Source: UBA4744 sp963717135 (GTDB lineage: Bacteria > Actinomycetota > Acidimicrobiia > Spongiisociales > UBA4744). Taken from it: 64,000 nt of DNA. The translations under genes and the position numbers were made by a program. The stretch spans positions 1 to 64,000 of the forward strand of contig CAVQVN010000001.1 of assembly GCA_963717135.1 (NCBI GenBank). The letters run 5' to 3'. The stretch's first letter is position 1; each line of letters opens with the position of its first letter. Below are positions 8,329 through 17,146 of this stretch, piece by piece. The notes under the pieces were generated by a model that searched no databases, had not been told where the DNA came from, and worked only from the letters and a program-made list of their open reading frames with translations.

Positions 8329-8960
8329 CGAGCATCATCGCAGCCCTAGGCGTAGTGCTCCCCCTCTTCCGCCACTCTTCAAGGCTCGCCGGGCTTGCCG
8401 CCGCGGCGATCCTGCATCCGTTGCCGAACTCCCTCTCTCCGGCCTCCGAATCGAGGGGCTCGACAGCTCCTCCCTCAATCGAATGAAGGTCGAGCTGGTT
8501 CCACGATTTGGCGATGGCCTGGCGTTGGATTGCAGCGTCGTCCTCGACCTTCCGTCTTGGTGATGATCTTCGTCGCCGATGGAGCTGGCGAGTACCCCTT
8601 CGATCAGGTCGAGCCACGCCGCGCTCACCACGCCCCCTGCAACTCCCGAATGGCTGGTCGCCGTATTCATAAGGGATCATCGAAGCTTTTGCGCGCTGCT
8701 CGGCAGTACTGTTCGATGACTCCGCCGCATCGTTGTCGTCGGAGTCGCTATCACATGGCCCTGCGGAAAACTCATCGAGCACATGCATGACCCGGCGCAG
8801 GGCCAGGTCAATATCCTCGGTGCCGGCAAGACCGAGAGCTGGCTCCTCGATTTCGCCGCAGGCCCCAAACTGAGCACCCTGGTCCAGTCCTTCACCAGGA
8901 CCTGGCATCTTCCCTCGTCACGTCGAGCGATGACCTTCTTCTCGACGTATGCTCCGAGCA
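8329..8960. other. Unresolved accessory stretch
   Basis: Overlapping frames on both strands, none with a recognisable domain. The minus-strand frame 8150-8908 includes a plausible helical segment (about 8760-8860: EDIDLALRRVMHVLDEFS) but becomes arginine-rich and shadow-like afterwards. This is probably a decayed or indel-damaged gene region. Confidence 0.35.
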
Positions 8961-9603
8961 CTCTGGGGGAGTCATGAGTTCACCGAGGGTTCCCCAGCTC
9001 GACGGCAAAGACGAACAAAACGCGCTTGCGAGGTAGGAACCGGCGACCTCATGAGGGTTTGTCCGCTCCGAACTTCGAACGGTAGAGGGTTGTCGACCGG
9101 GTTGTGGTGGTCGTGGAACATGTCCGAACTCGCCGTGCGGCAGATCGGCCTTGGCGTCGATGAGCATTTGGCCGACCTGGACGATTCCCTCGAAGTCTTC
9201 CGCCATTCTCGCCGATACGGTCGGCCCGAGCCTGAACGTCCTGCTGTGTCTGGGCCTTGGTGGCCAGGTAGGCTTCCGAATCTCGGTGCGAAAAACTTGG
9301 CCGACTTTGAGTACTGGCCGATTCCGATCTATCGCCCTGCCTCCCGTTCGCTCCTCCAACACGGCGAGAATCTGGCGAGAAACCGGGCATGGTCGGGGGA
9401 GGGGGTCTCGATCGAGTTCTCCCGATTGGGCCAGGGTCGAGCGGTTGACGCTGATCATTCCGGCCAGGTCGGACCGGGTGAGAGCTTGAGCTTCCGGCGA
9501 AGGGTCTTCAGCCGGGCGAGTTCAACCGTGCCGATGTCGGTTCGAGAAGGACCAGCGAACGAATCTGCTCGCTGATCCGGTGGGGGAGAACGATGTAGCC
9601 ATG
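8961..9603 (-). pseudogene. Broken DNA-binding protein with DUF3102-like segment
   Basis: Pieces in several minus-strand frames fit one protein. An XRE-like helix-turn-helix reads TVELARLKTLRRKLKLS, then RSDLAGMISVNRSTLA in the next frame. A later segment reads ARMAEDFEGIVQVGQML, then IDAKADLPHGEFG. After another shift it continues MFHDHHNPVDNPLPFEVRSG. The GQMLIDAKADLPHGEFG stretch closely resembles DUF3102, found in plasmid- and phage-encoded ParB-like or regulatory proteins. At least three indels are present, so it is inactive or badly sequenced. It lies at the tRNA-proximal edge of the accessory region. Confidence 0.4.
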
Positions 9604-9877
9604 GTGGAACGCTCCTGTACAACAAGACGAGGTTTTAGGTCTTGCACAGAGAGGGGCCATAGATAGAGCTTCGTGCCGCACCGGTCGTAACGGTCGCCGT
9701 GCCTCTACGTAAACACACCCATGTGTTGCCACGGATGTTACCAGGATGTTGGGACTCACCCGGTCTGGTTTTCGACTTTTGTTGCAAAGGTCGGCTTACC
9801 AACTTGGGCACAAATGGGTCCGGTGGGTACAACCTGGTAACACGGGAGGAACAGCCGGGGGAGTCCAGACATGGCGA
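9604..9877. other. Junction between accessory region and tRNA-Leu
   Basis: No gene is supported. If an element inserted into the tRNA 3' end, an attachment repeat and integrase would be expected near here. Neither was found, and no second copy of the tRNA 3' sequence was noticed at 1-9900. Confidence 0.35.
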
Positions 9878-9900
9878 AAGCCCCAAGGTCATTGGGGCTT
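9878..9900 (-). terminator. Hairpin terminator after tRNA-Leu
   Basis: A perfect 9-bp stem, AAGCCCCAA / TTGGGGCTT, with a 5-base loop, begins eight bases past the 3' end of the minus-strand tRNA-Leu gene. Read on the minus strand the stem ends in CTTT. This is a plausible intrinsic terminator, though the T-run is short. Confidence 0.6.
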
Positions 9901-9907
9901 CCGCTCG

Positions 9908-9990
9908 TACCGGGAGTGGGATTCGAACCCACACGCCCTTTCGGACAACGGATTTTGAGTCCGTCGCGTCTACCGTTCCGCCATCCCGGC
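9908..9990 (-). tRNA. tRNA-Leu (anticodon CAA)
   Basis: The minus strand folds as a class II tRNA of 83 nt. The acceptor GCCGGGA pairs with TCCCGGT (one G-T pair), with discriminator A. The anticodon loop CTCAAAA gives CAA, reading UUG. There is an extended variable arm (TTGTCCGAAAGGGCG) and a T-loop GGTTCGAATCC. CCA is not encoded. The accessory region lies on its 3' side and core genes on its 5' side, so it marks a possible integration site. Confidence 0.93.
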
Positions 9991-10058
9991 TCGGTGCCGA
10001 ACATAGGCACCGCAGTTGCATCATTATGGTACGCGTCGGACGGCACCGGAACGATCCC

Positions 10059-10338
10059 GTGAGCATCGAAACCAAACTCTTCAAACTCAACGACACGATC
10101 GAGGCGCTGCGACGCGAGGAGAATCTCGTGGCCGAGGAGTTGGACTATCACCGCCACATCGACGACGACGCTCAACGTGACGCCGCGGTTAGTGACGATT
10201 GGCAGGACCGAGCTTTCGCTCGCGACACCTCCTGCCGACGTGGCCCGTTTCGAAAAAGCCTTAGCCGAAGTGGTCGGGCGGCGGGAACGACTGGAGCGGA
10301 AGCGGGACAAGCTGCTGAGCCGCCTGGGCGACCTATGA
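10059..10338 (+). CDS. Small coiled-coil protein upstream of polA, one frameshift
   Basis: GTG 10059 opens SIETKLFKLNDTIEALR, then REENLVAEELDYHRHID. A one-base shift near 10200 leads into TELSLATPPADVARFEKAL and RRERLERKRDKLLSRLGDL, with a stop at 10336-10338, ten bases before polA. The corrected product is about 92 residues and strongly coiled-coil. The span is 93 codons plus one base, consistent with a single insertion. The function is unknown; it is probably co-transcribed with polA. Confidence 0.5.
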
Positions 10339-10347
10339 TGCGCCCCG

Positions 10348-12979
10348 ATGCCGACCCTCGCCATTCTGGACGGACATAACCTCGCCTACCGGGCCTTCTT
10401 CGCTCTGCCGGATGATCTGGCGACCACCGCCGGGCAGGTGACCAACTCGGTCTACGGGTTCACTTCGATGTTGATCAAGATGCTGGGTGATCATCATCCC
10501 GAGGCACTGGTGGTGACCTGGGATACCCCCAAAGCGACTTTCCGCAAGGAGGAGTACCCCGAATACAAGGCGCAGCGGGAAAAGGCCCCGGACATGTTCA
10601 GCAGCCAGCTGCCCCTCATCCGCGAGGTCGTCGACACGCTGGGAGTGCGCCAGATCGAGATGCCCGGATTCGAAGCCGACGATCTCATTGCCACCTTGGC
10701 GGAGCAAGCCAAAGGCGAAGGATGGGAGGTGCTCATCGTCAGCGGAGACCGGGATACTTTCCAGCTCATCGGCGACGGCTGCCGGGTCCTGTACACCCGG
10801 CGGGGAATCTCGGACATGGTGGTGGCCGATTCCGCCTGGGTCGGGGAACGTTACGGGATCAGACCAGATCAGTATCCCGATTACGCGGCGCTACGGGGTG
10901 ACACCTCCGACAACCTTCCCGGAGTGCCGGGAGTGGGGGAGAAGACCGCCACCCGGCTCATCGCCGGGTACGGGAGCCTGGAGGGTTTGTACGACCACCT
11001 CGATGAGCAGACCCCCAAGCTGCAGGAGAACCTCTCCGCCAATCGGGAGCAAACATTCCTCAACCGGCGCTTGATGCGCCTCATCCGGGACGTTTCCCTC
11101 GACGTGCCGACCGAGAGCCTCCGTTGGGCCGGTTTCGATCGATCCGCCGCTGAAGAGATCTTCGACAGCATGGAATTCCATTCGCTGTGGGATCGGCTGA
11201 TGGCCCTGGGTTCTTCCACCGGCGGGCCGAGCGCGGAGGTCCTCGATGTTGATACTTCCGTGGTCACCGACCCCGCCAGAATCGCCGAACTGGCCGGCCT
11301 GGATCCGCTGGTCCTGGAGGCCGTCTGGGATGGGCCGGACCTCGCCGGAGTCGTCGTGGCTCAAGCCGGGGACCGGGCGGCTTTCGTGCCGGGCGAGTTG
11401 CTGGAGAAGCTGGCGCCGGCACTGGGAGATCCGGCTCGTCCCAAGGTGATTCACGATGCCAAAGACCTCATCCGGTATCTACTCGAAACGGGTATCGAGT
11501 TGCGAGGATTGGCAACCGACACCGCCCTGGCCGCCTACCTTCTCAACCCGGCGGCGCGTTCCTACGACCTGGAGGATCTGGCCGCCCGCTACCTCAACAT
11601 AGAAATCGAGTCGGTCGACCGGGCCGGGGAAGCCGGCGCCCAGGGCATGCTCGACTTCGGCGGAGGCCCCGACCTCGAGGCGGCCGGTCGCCGGGCGGTG
11701 ACCGTCTCCCGGCTGGTCGATCGGTTGCGAGACGAACTCGATGAGCGGAACGAACTGGGTTTGCTCGACGAGATCGAGATCCCGCTGGTCGTGGTGCTGG
11801 CCCGTATGGAGGCGGCCGGGATCGGCGTCGATCGCGATTACCTGGAAGACCTTGGAGAGGATCTTCGAGACAAGCTGGCCAACTTGGAGCGGCGAATTCA
11901 CGAAGCGGCCGGTGAGCCGTTCAACATCAACTCGACCGGACAGCTCCGTGAGATTCTCTTCGATCAGCTTGGCCTGCCGGTCCTCAAGAAGACCCCCAAA
12001 GGTGCCCCGTCTACCGACGCCTCGGTACTCGAGAAACTGGCCGACGCTCATCCGATGGTCTCCGATCTCCTCGAGTACCGCGAGTTGGAGAAACTTCGGT
12101 CGACTTACGTGGACGGCTATCTGCCTTTGATCACCGTCGACGGTCGAATCCACACCCGTTTCAATCAACTGGCCGCCACCACCGGCCGGTTGTCGTCCGA
12201 CCGGCCGAACCTGCAAAACATCCCGGTGCGGTCCGAACGCGGCAAGACGATCCGGAAGGCGTTTGTGCCTAGACCCGGCTGGAAGTTCGTGATAGCCGAC
12301 TACTCGCAGATCGAGCTGAGAGTCCTGGCCCACTTGAGCGGAGGACCCCGGTTTGCTGGAGGCGTTCGGGGGAACGGAAACGGATATCCACACCGAAACC
12401 GCGGCGCGGGTATTTGGCTTGGAGTCCGGCCACGTGACCCAGGAGATGCGGCGGCGGGCCAAGGCCATCAACTTCGGTCTTCTTTACGGAATGGAGGCCT
12501 TCGGTCTGGCCGATCGACTGCAAATCTCCCGGGAAGAAGCCCGCCAGCAGATCGACACTTACTTCGAGCAATTCCCGCTCGTGCAGGCTTTCCTGCAGAA
12601 CGTCGTCACCGAAGCTCGCAATCGGGGATACACGGAGACGATGTTCGGGCGCCGCCGTTATCTGCCCGAACTGTCGAGCGACAACTTCCGGATCAGGCAA
12701 ATGGGCGAGCGGATGGCGCTGAACGCACCGGTGCAAGGGTCGGCCGCCGACATCATCAAGAAGGCCATGGTTGATCTCGACAACGGTCTGCAAAACGCTG
12801 GTCTGGAGACCACCTTGCTGCTGCAGATCCACGATGAGCTCATCCTGGAAGCTCCGGAGACCGAACTGGCCGAGGCGGAGGTTCTGACCAGAACTCTCAT
12901 GGAGGGGGTCGCCGATCTGAGAGTGCCGCTGCGGGTCGATCTGTCAACCGGCACCAACCTGGCCGATGCCAAGGGTTAG
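10348..12979 (+). CDS. polA: DNA polymerase I (one frameshift near 12345)
   Basis: Corrected length is about 876 residues, usual for the family. Order: a 5'-nuclease domain (about 1-290; ILDGHNLAYRAFFALP, FEADDLIATLA, GDTSDNLPGVPGVGEKTA); a 3'-5' exonuclease-like domain (about 295-480) lacking the usual acidic D-x-E start (LVLEAVWDG instead), so proofreading is probably lost, as in other Actinobacteria; and a polymerase domain (TGRLSSDRPNLQNIPVR, IADYSQIELRVLAHLSG, MRRRAKAINFGLLYG, QIHDELILEAP). The frame breaks after AHLSG, where one extra G in GGAGGACCCC displaces DPGLLEAF. Downstream sequence is perfectly conserved, so a sequencing error is likely. It acts in Okazaki fragment processing and excision repair. 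Confidence 0.93.
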
Positions 12980-13032
12980 TGCCATCGCCAGGGAATGCGC
13001 CGCCCCGTTGTGGTAAAGTACGCGGCGCCTGA

Positions 13033-13048
13033 GCGCGCCGTGGCGCGC
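13033..13048. promoter_or_regulatory. Inverted repeat in rpsA leader
   Basis: GCGCGCC-GT-GGCGCGC forms a compact inverted repeat in the roughly 100-base gap between polA and rpsA, 15 bases before the GGAGGAAAA ribosome site. Ribosomal protein S1 leaders are autoregulated in some bacteria, so a structured leader is plausible, but the repeat is simple and G+C-rich. Confidence 0.25.
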
Positions 13049-13079
13049 CAAGAGCACATTCTGGAGGAAAAAACCATAC

Positions 13080-14738
13080 ATGACCACTGAACACGAGTCC
13101 GCGCCCACGACCGATCCCGAAGGGATTGAAGAGCCGGACACTTCCCAGGCGACCGCGGAAGCGGCTGCCCCCGTCGACGAACCTGCTCCTGCTACCGAGG
13201 AGGTTCCGGCTCCGGCCACTTCCGAAGTCCCCCTGGTTGCCGAGGAGGCGGTCACAGCTGTCAGCGACGAAGCGGTGACCTTCGCATCCGACGAGGCCGC
13301 GCCCGTCATTGACGCGGTCGAGCCGGTCGTATCCGATCCGGTGACCGATGAAACGGCCGAAGCGGCCCCGGTCGAGACCGACGGGCCCGCGATCTTCGGG
13401 GAATCCGAAGAGGCTGTCCCGGCGGTCGACGCCGACGAAGAAAAAGAGATCTTCATTCGAGCCGAACGCCCGGCGATCGTGGCCAGAAGCTTCAGCGACC
13501 TCTCCGACGAGATGCTGGCCGACGACTTCGCCGCCGCCATCGAGCAAACAGTTCTCGAGTTCAACGAGGGCGATATCGTCGAAGGCACCGTTGCCAGCAT
13601 CGACCAGGATGAGGTTCTTGTCGACATCGGCTACAAGTCAGAAGGCCACATTCCGCTCAAAGAGCTGTCGATCCGTCACAGCGTCAATCCGCTGGACATC
13701 GTGGCGATCGGTGATCGTATCGAAGCCCTCGTCCTGGACAAGGAGGACGACGAAGGTCGTCTGATTCTGTCCAAGAAACGTGCTCAGTACGAACGGGCCT
13801 GGGGACGGATCCAGCGGGTCCACGCGGAAGGCGGCACCGTGACCGGTCCGGTGATCGAGGTCGTCAAGGGTGGGTTGATCGTCGACATCGGGTTGCGTGG
13901 ATTTCTCCCGGCTTCGCTGGTCGAGCTCCGTCGGGTCAGAGACCTGGAGCCGTATGTGGGTCAAGAGATCGAGGCCAAGGTGATCGAACTCGATCGCAAC
14001 CGCAACAACGTCGTGCTCTCGCGACGGGCCTACCTCGAAGAACAGCAGGCCGAAGAACGTCAAGCGTTCCTCGACGACCTGGCGGTCGATGAGATCCGGT
14101 CGGGAGTTGTCTCTTCGGTGGTCAACTTCGGGGCTTTCGTGGATCTGGGCGGCATGGACGGTTTGGTCCACGTTTCGGAGCTTTCCTTCCAGCATGTGAA
14201 TCACCCCTCCGAGGTCGTCAAGGTTGGCGACGAGGTCACCGTGAAGGTGCTCGAGGTCGATCTGGATCGGGAGCGAATCTCACTTTCGATCAAGCAGACC
14301 CAGGAGGATCCGTGGGTCATGTTCTCCCGGGAGCACGGGGTCGGCGACATCGTCGAAGGATCCGTGACCAAGACGGTGCCCTTCGGGGCTTTTGTCTCGG
14401 TGGGTGATGGGGTCGAGGGACTCGTTCATGTGTCTGAGATCGCCATACATCGCGTGGAATCTCCCGAACTCGAGCTCTCTATCGGCCAGGCAGTCTCCGT
14501 CAAAGTCACCGAGATGGACGAGGAGCGCCGTCGGGTCAGCCTGTCGATCAAACAGGCCAATCCCGAATGGAAGGACCGGGAACCCGAGGAGCGGGCCGCT
14601 CCCCGTCACAAGCAACCCGAGGTTCGCGAGTTCCTGCGCGAAGAGCCGGAAGAAGAGCAAGATCGCACCTTCGATGTCGATTCGTCGCTCGAAGCAATTC
14701 TGCAAGAGCTTAAAGAGCGGGGCATCGGCCGCCGATAG
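13080..14738 (+). CDS. rpsA: 30S ribosomal protein S1, four S1 repeats with long acidic N-terminal extension
   Basis: 552 residues from ATG 13080 behind TGGAGGAAAA. Four S1/OB repeats are visible at about 162-230 (EGDIVEGTVASIDQDEVLV), 245-315, 330-398 (VVNFGAFVDLGGMDGLVHV) and 415-483 (VPFGAFVSVGDGVEGLVHV), each ending in the typical LS-x-K/R pattern. The first 150 residues are low-complexity, rich in Ala, Glu, Pro, Val and Thr, and far longer than in most actinobacterial S1 proteins. S1 binds mRNA on the 30S subunit and helps initiation. The gene follows polA as in many Actinobacteria. The frame is intact throughout. Confidence 0.93.
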   Translation: MTTEHESAPTTDPEGIEEPDTSQATAEAAAPVDEPAPATEEVPAPATSEVPLVAEEAVTAVSDEAVTFASDEAAPVIDAVEPVVSDPVTDETAEAAPVETDGPAIFGESEEAVPAVDADEEKEIFIRAERPAIVARSFSDLSDEMLADDFAAAIEQTVLEFNEGDIVEGTVASIDQDEVLVDIGYKSEGHIPLKELSIRHSVNPLDIVAIGDRIEALVLDKEDDEGRLILSKKRAQYERAWGRIQRVHAEGGTVTGPVIEVVKGGLIVDIGLRGFLPASLVELRRVRDLEPYVGQEIEAKVIELDRNRNNVVLSRRAYLEEQQAEERQAFLDDLAVDEIRSGVVSSVVNFGAFVDLGGMDGLVHVSELSFQHVNHPSEVVKVGDEVTVKVLEVDLDRERISLSIKQTQEDPWVMFSREHGVGDIVEGSVTKTVPFGAFVSVGDGVEGLVHVSEIAIHRVESPELELSIGQAVSVKVTEMDEERRRVSLSIKQANPEWKDREPEERAAPRHKQPEVREFLREEPEEEQDRTFDVDSSLEAILQELKERGIGRR

Positions 14739-14752
14739 GTATCTCGGAAAGG

Positions 14753-14858
14753 TTGACACCAACCAGATCTGTGGCACTCTGTTAGGGCCGGGCAGATCGG
14801 ACGGGGGAAACCGCACAGCGCTACCAGGTAGGGACGGGCGTGCCCAAACGGAGGCGAC
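14753..14858 (+). promoter_or_regulatory. Promoter and possible structured leader of the pilus operon
   Basis: A consensus -35 TTGACA (14753-14758) is followed after about 17-19 bases by a weak -10 (around 14776-14783). The next 70 bases hold purine-rich GGGGGAAACCGC, a CTACCAGGTAG hairpin and GGGACGGGC...GCCC, ending in GGAGGCGAC ahead of a small ORF. The motifs faintly recall c-di-GMP or c-di-AMP riboswitches, but no complete consensus is present. The promoter is moderately supported; a riboswitch is speculative. Confidence 0.35.
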
Positions 14859-14933
14859 ATGAAGCGTCGATTCTCCTACGACCCCGCCGGGCAGCGGTGT
14901 GCATGGTCACTGTGTGTGACCCGAAATACATGA
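14859..14933 (+). CDS. Possible 24-residue leader peptide
   Basis: ATG 14859, six bases after GGAGG, encodes MKRRFSYDPAGQRCAWSLCV and four more residues, then TGA at 14931-14933. It lies between the promoter-like TTGACA and cpaB. The good ribosome site is the main evidence. A leader peptide controlling the pilus operon or a chance ORF are both possible. Confidence 0.3.
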   Translation: MKRRFSYDPAGQRCAWSLCVTRNT

Positions 14934-14997
14934 CATATCGACCCGGATCGGCCACTCTAGAGTGAAACCGAACGGGTTTTAGACTGAAGGAGATTCG

Positions 14998-15870
14998 ATG
15001 GGCAGGCGAACCCTGGTCCTGATTGTGGCACTGCTGCTCGCCGGCATTGCCGCGTTTGCCGTATGGCAGTTCCTCTCCAATGTGGAGCAGGAGAAAGAGG
15101 CCGAGCTCGAACTGCGGCTCGTCTACCGCGTTTCCGGCGGCACGGTGGCCGAAGGTACCGAGGGAAGCCTGGTCCTATCGCAAGAACGCGCCGTGCAAAG
15201 CGAGGAGGAGACGAGATTCCTCCCCGCCAACGCCATTGGCTCGCTCGAGGAACTCACCGCCACTCTCACCGGCCGGGTGGCAGCCGGCCCAATATCGGAC
15301 AATTCGATCCTCACCACGGACCAGTGGGTCGAGTTGACGGCCGATATCAAGCCCCTGGCGGAGCGGATCCCGGAGGGCAAGCAGGCGATCACGATCGGAG
15401 TCGACAATATCCAGGGTGTCAACGGTTTCATTGAAGCCGGCGACCGGATCAACATCATTGTGACCCTGACCGCTCCGATCGAGCAGATCGCCGAAGAGGT
15501 GATTGCCTCCGAGACCCTTACCGAGGAAGAGATCAGGGCGCTGGAAGAGGAACTCGAGCAAGGCATTATCAGCCGTTTCGTCATGCAGGGTCTTCCGGTG
15601 CTGGCAGTCGGGAGCGAGATCCGCGTCGACGAGGAAGCAGATCAGACGGTGACCGTGACGACCGTGCCCGTCGAAGGCCAGGAAGCCCAACAGGTGCAAA
15701 CGGGGGTTTTGACCCTGGAAGTCACCCCGGAAGAGGCGGAACGCATCGTATATACCTTCTCAGCCGGTACCGTATGGCTGACGCTGGTTCCGGAGGACTT
15801 CGTTCCGGTTCCCACCGACGGAATCACCCGCGATAACCTGTTTGATGCTGCTGACGAGCTTGGTCAATAA
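14998..15870 (+). CDS. cpaB: Flp pilus assembly protein CpaB/RcpC
   Basis: 290 residues, ATG 14998 behind AAGGAG. One N-terminal membrane segment (about 4-24) is followed by an SAF-like domain and a RcpC-type beta-rich domain (QAITIGVDNIQGVNGFIEAGDR; later GVLTLEVTPEEAERIVY), the usual CpaB layout. CpaB sits in the periplasm or cell-wall space and helps Flp pilus assembly. A glutamate-rich stretch (about 165-195) is inserted in the C-terminal part. It opens an operon cpaB-cpaE-cpaF-tadB-tadC with gaps of a few bases or overlaps, except for a 75-base space before cpaF. Confidence 0.85.
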   Translation: MGRRTLVLIVALLLAGIAAFAVWQFLSNVEQEKEAELELRLVYRVSGGTVAEGTEGSLVLSQERAVQSEEETRFLPANAIGSLEELTATLTGRVAAGPISDNSILTTDQWVELTADIKPLAERIPEGKQAITIGVDNIQGVNGFIEAGDRINIIVTLTAPIEQIAEEVIASETLTEEEIRALEEELEQGIISRFVMQGLPVLAVGSEIRVDEEADQTVTVTTVPVEGQEAQQVQTGVLTLEVTPEEAERIVYTFSAGTVWLTLVPEDFVPVPTDGITRDNLFDAADELGQ

Positions 15871-15872
15871 AC

Positions 15873-17072
15873 ATGAGTGAAGGCTTGGAGGACGCGGGGA
15901 TCGTCATCGTCGACGACGATGACGATTTCCTCGATGAAGCGAAGCGGCTATTCGATGGCCGCCTTCCGACGGTTCGCACCTTGGCTGATGCCCAGCGAAG
16001 CGTTGAAAAGGGCGACATCGATCTGGTCATGCTCGGTCCTTCATTTGCTCACGAAACCGGATTGCTGGGCGTCGGCCTGCTACTCGAACTGGACCCGGAT
16101 CTCGCCATAGTGCTGGTGGCCGGCACCATCACGGCTCCGCTGTTGCGGTCTGCCATGCGGGCCGGGCTCAAAGACGTGATCGAAGCGCCCCTGACCGTGC
16201 AGAGCGTCACCGACGCTCTCGGCCAGGTCGAGCGGACGGTTAAACGCCAGCGGCCCTCGGCTTCGCCGGCGGAGCCGTACGCCTCCCCGCACGGAGAGGG
16301 AAAAGTCGTGACGGTCATGTCGGCCAAGGGTGGCAGCGGCAAGACGGTCACGGCCACGAATCTGGCGATGCTGCTGGCCCAGCGCCACGACCCGGCCCGG
16401 GTCTGTGTCGTCGACGCCGACCTGCAATTCGGTGATGTCTGCCTGGTCCTGCAACTAGAACCCAAGCTGACGATCGTCAACGCCGCGCACGAGTTGCATC
16501 GCCTGGACGAGCCGCTTCTCGAGTCTCTGTTGACCACCCACCCTTCCGGGCTCCGGGTGCTGGCCGCCCCCCTCGAGCCGGCTTTCGCGGATGAAATATC
16601 GACTGCGGCTATGACCGAGATCATCACCAAGCTGCGCGGGATGTTCGACTACGTCATCGTCGACACTGCTTCGCTGCTCGACGAGCTGCTTCTGTCGCTG
16701 CTCGAAAGAGCGGACCAGGTGCTGTTTGTGCTCGACATGGACCTTCCCAGCGTCAAGAACGCCAAATTGGCCCTGGAAACGCTGCGGCTACTCAAATTCC
16801 CGGCCTCCAAGGTGCAGCTGGTATTGAACCGCTCGAATGCTCGGGCCCGGCTCGACGAGAAGGAGATCGAGCGGTCGTTGAAATTGAAGATCTCGGCGGC
16901 CATTCCCTCCGACGGGATGGTGCCCGCCTCGATCAACGAGGGCCGGCCGGTGGTCGAGTCCGCCCCCAGGTCCCGGGTGGCCAAAGGGTTCGAGACTGTC
17001 TACGACCTGGTCGCCGTGACCACCAAGCAAGATACTTCAGGGAAGGCAGGCAAGCGCCGATGGATGTCCTGA
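15873..17072 (+). CDS. cpaE: CpaE-like pilus localisation ATPase with pseudo-receiver domain
   Basis: 399 residues. Residues 1-125 resemble a response-regulator receiver (IVIVDDDDDFLDEAKRLF) but the phospho-acceptor position reads DLVMLGPS, without the expected aspartate, so phosphorylation is unlikely. A MinD/ParA ATPase follows: deviant Walker A SAKGGSGKT at about 150-158, VVDADLQFGDV, and DYVIVDTAS. CpaE positions the Tad secretion machine, usually at a pole. The gene starts two bases after cpaB and is followed by the CpaF ATPase. The frame is intact. Confidence 0.88.
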   Translation: MSEGLEDAGIVIVDDDDDFLDEAKRLFDGRLPTVRTLADAQRSVEKGDIDLVMLGPSFAHETGLLGVGLLLELDPDLAIVLVAGTITAPLLRSAMRAGLKDVIEAPLTVQSVTDALGQVERTVKRQRPSASPAEPYASPHGEGKVVTVMSAKGGSGKTVTATNLAMLLAQRHDPARVCVVDADLQFGDVCLVLQLEPKLTIVNAAHELHRLDEPLLESLLTTHPSGLRVLAAPLEPAFADEISTAAMTEIITKLRGMFDYVIVDTASLLDELLLSLLERADQVLFVLDMDLPSVKNAKLALETLRLLKFPASKVQLVLNRSNARARLDEKEIERSLKLKISAAIPSDGMVPASINEGRPVVESAPRSRVAKGFETVYDLVAVTTKQDTSGKAGKRRWMS

Positions 17073-17134
17073 AGAGAAGTGTGAAGGATTCCGCTGCGGC
17101 CCGGTTGACCGGGCGGCGCCGGAAGAATCGATAA
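17060..17134 (+). CDS. Possible tiny basic ORF between cpaE and cpaF
   Basis: ATG 17060 overlaps the cpaE end and encodes MDVLKRSVKDSAAARLTGRR and four more residues, stopping at 17134, 13 bases before cpaF. It fills an otherwise unexplained space in a tight operon, but no ribosome site is evident. Weak candidate. Confidence 0.25.
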   Translation: MDVLKRSVKDSAAARLTGRRRKNR

Positions 17135-17146
17135 AGGGAGAACTCG

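Noticed and set aside
9635..10379. Several open frames across the tRNA-Leu gene on both strands
   Set aside because: They run through the tRNA and have no ribosome site or motif.
11479..12471. A 330-residue minus-strand frame inside polA
   Set aside because: Shadow of the polymerase gene; no conserved motif.
14780..14860. A c-di-GMP-I or c-di-AMP riboswitch
   Set aside because: Some short words are similar, but the conserved cores could not be found in order, so it is only listed as a possible structured leader.
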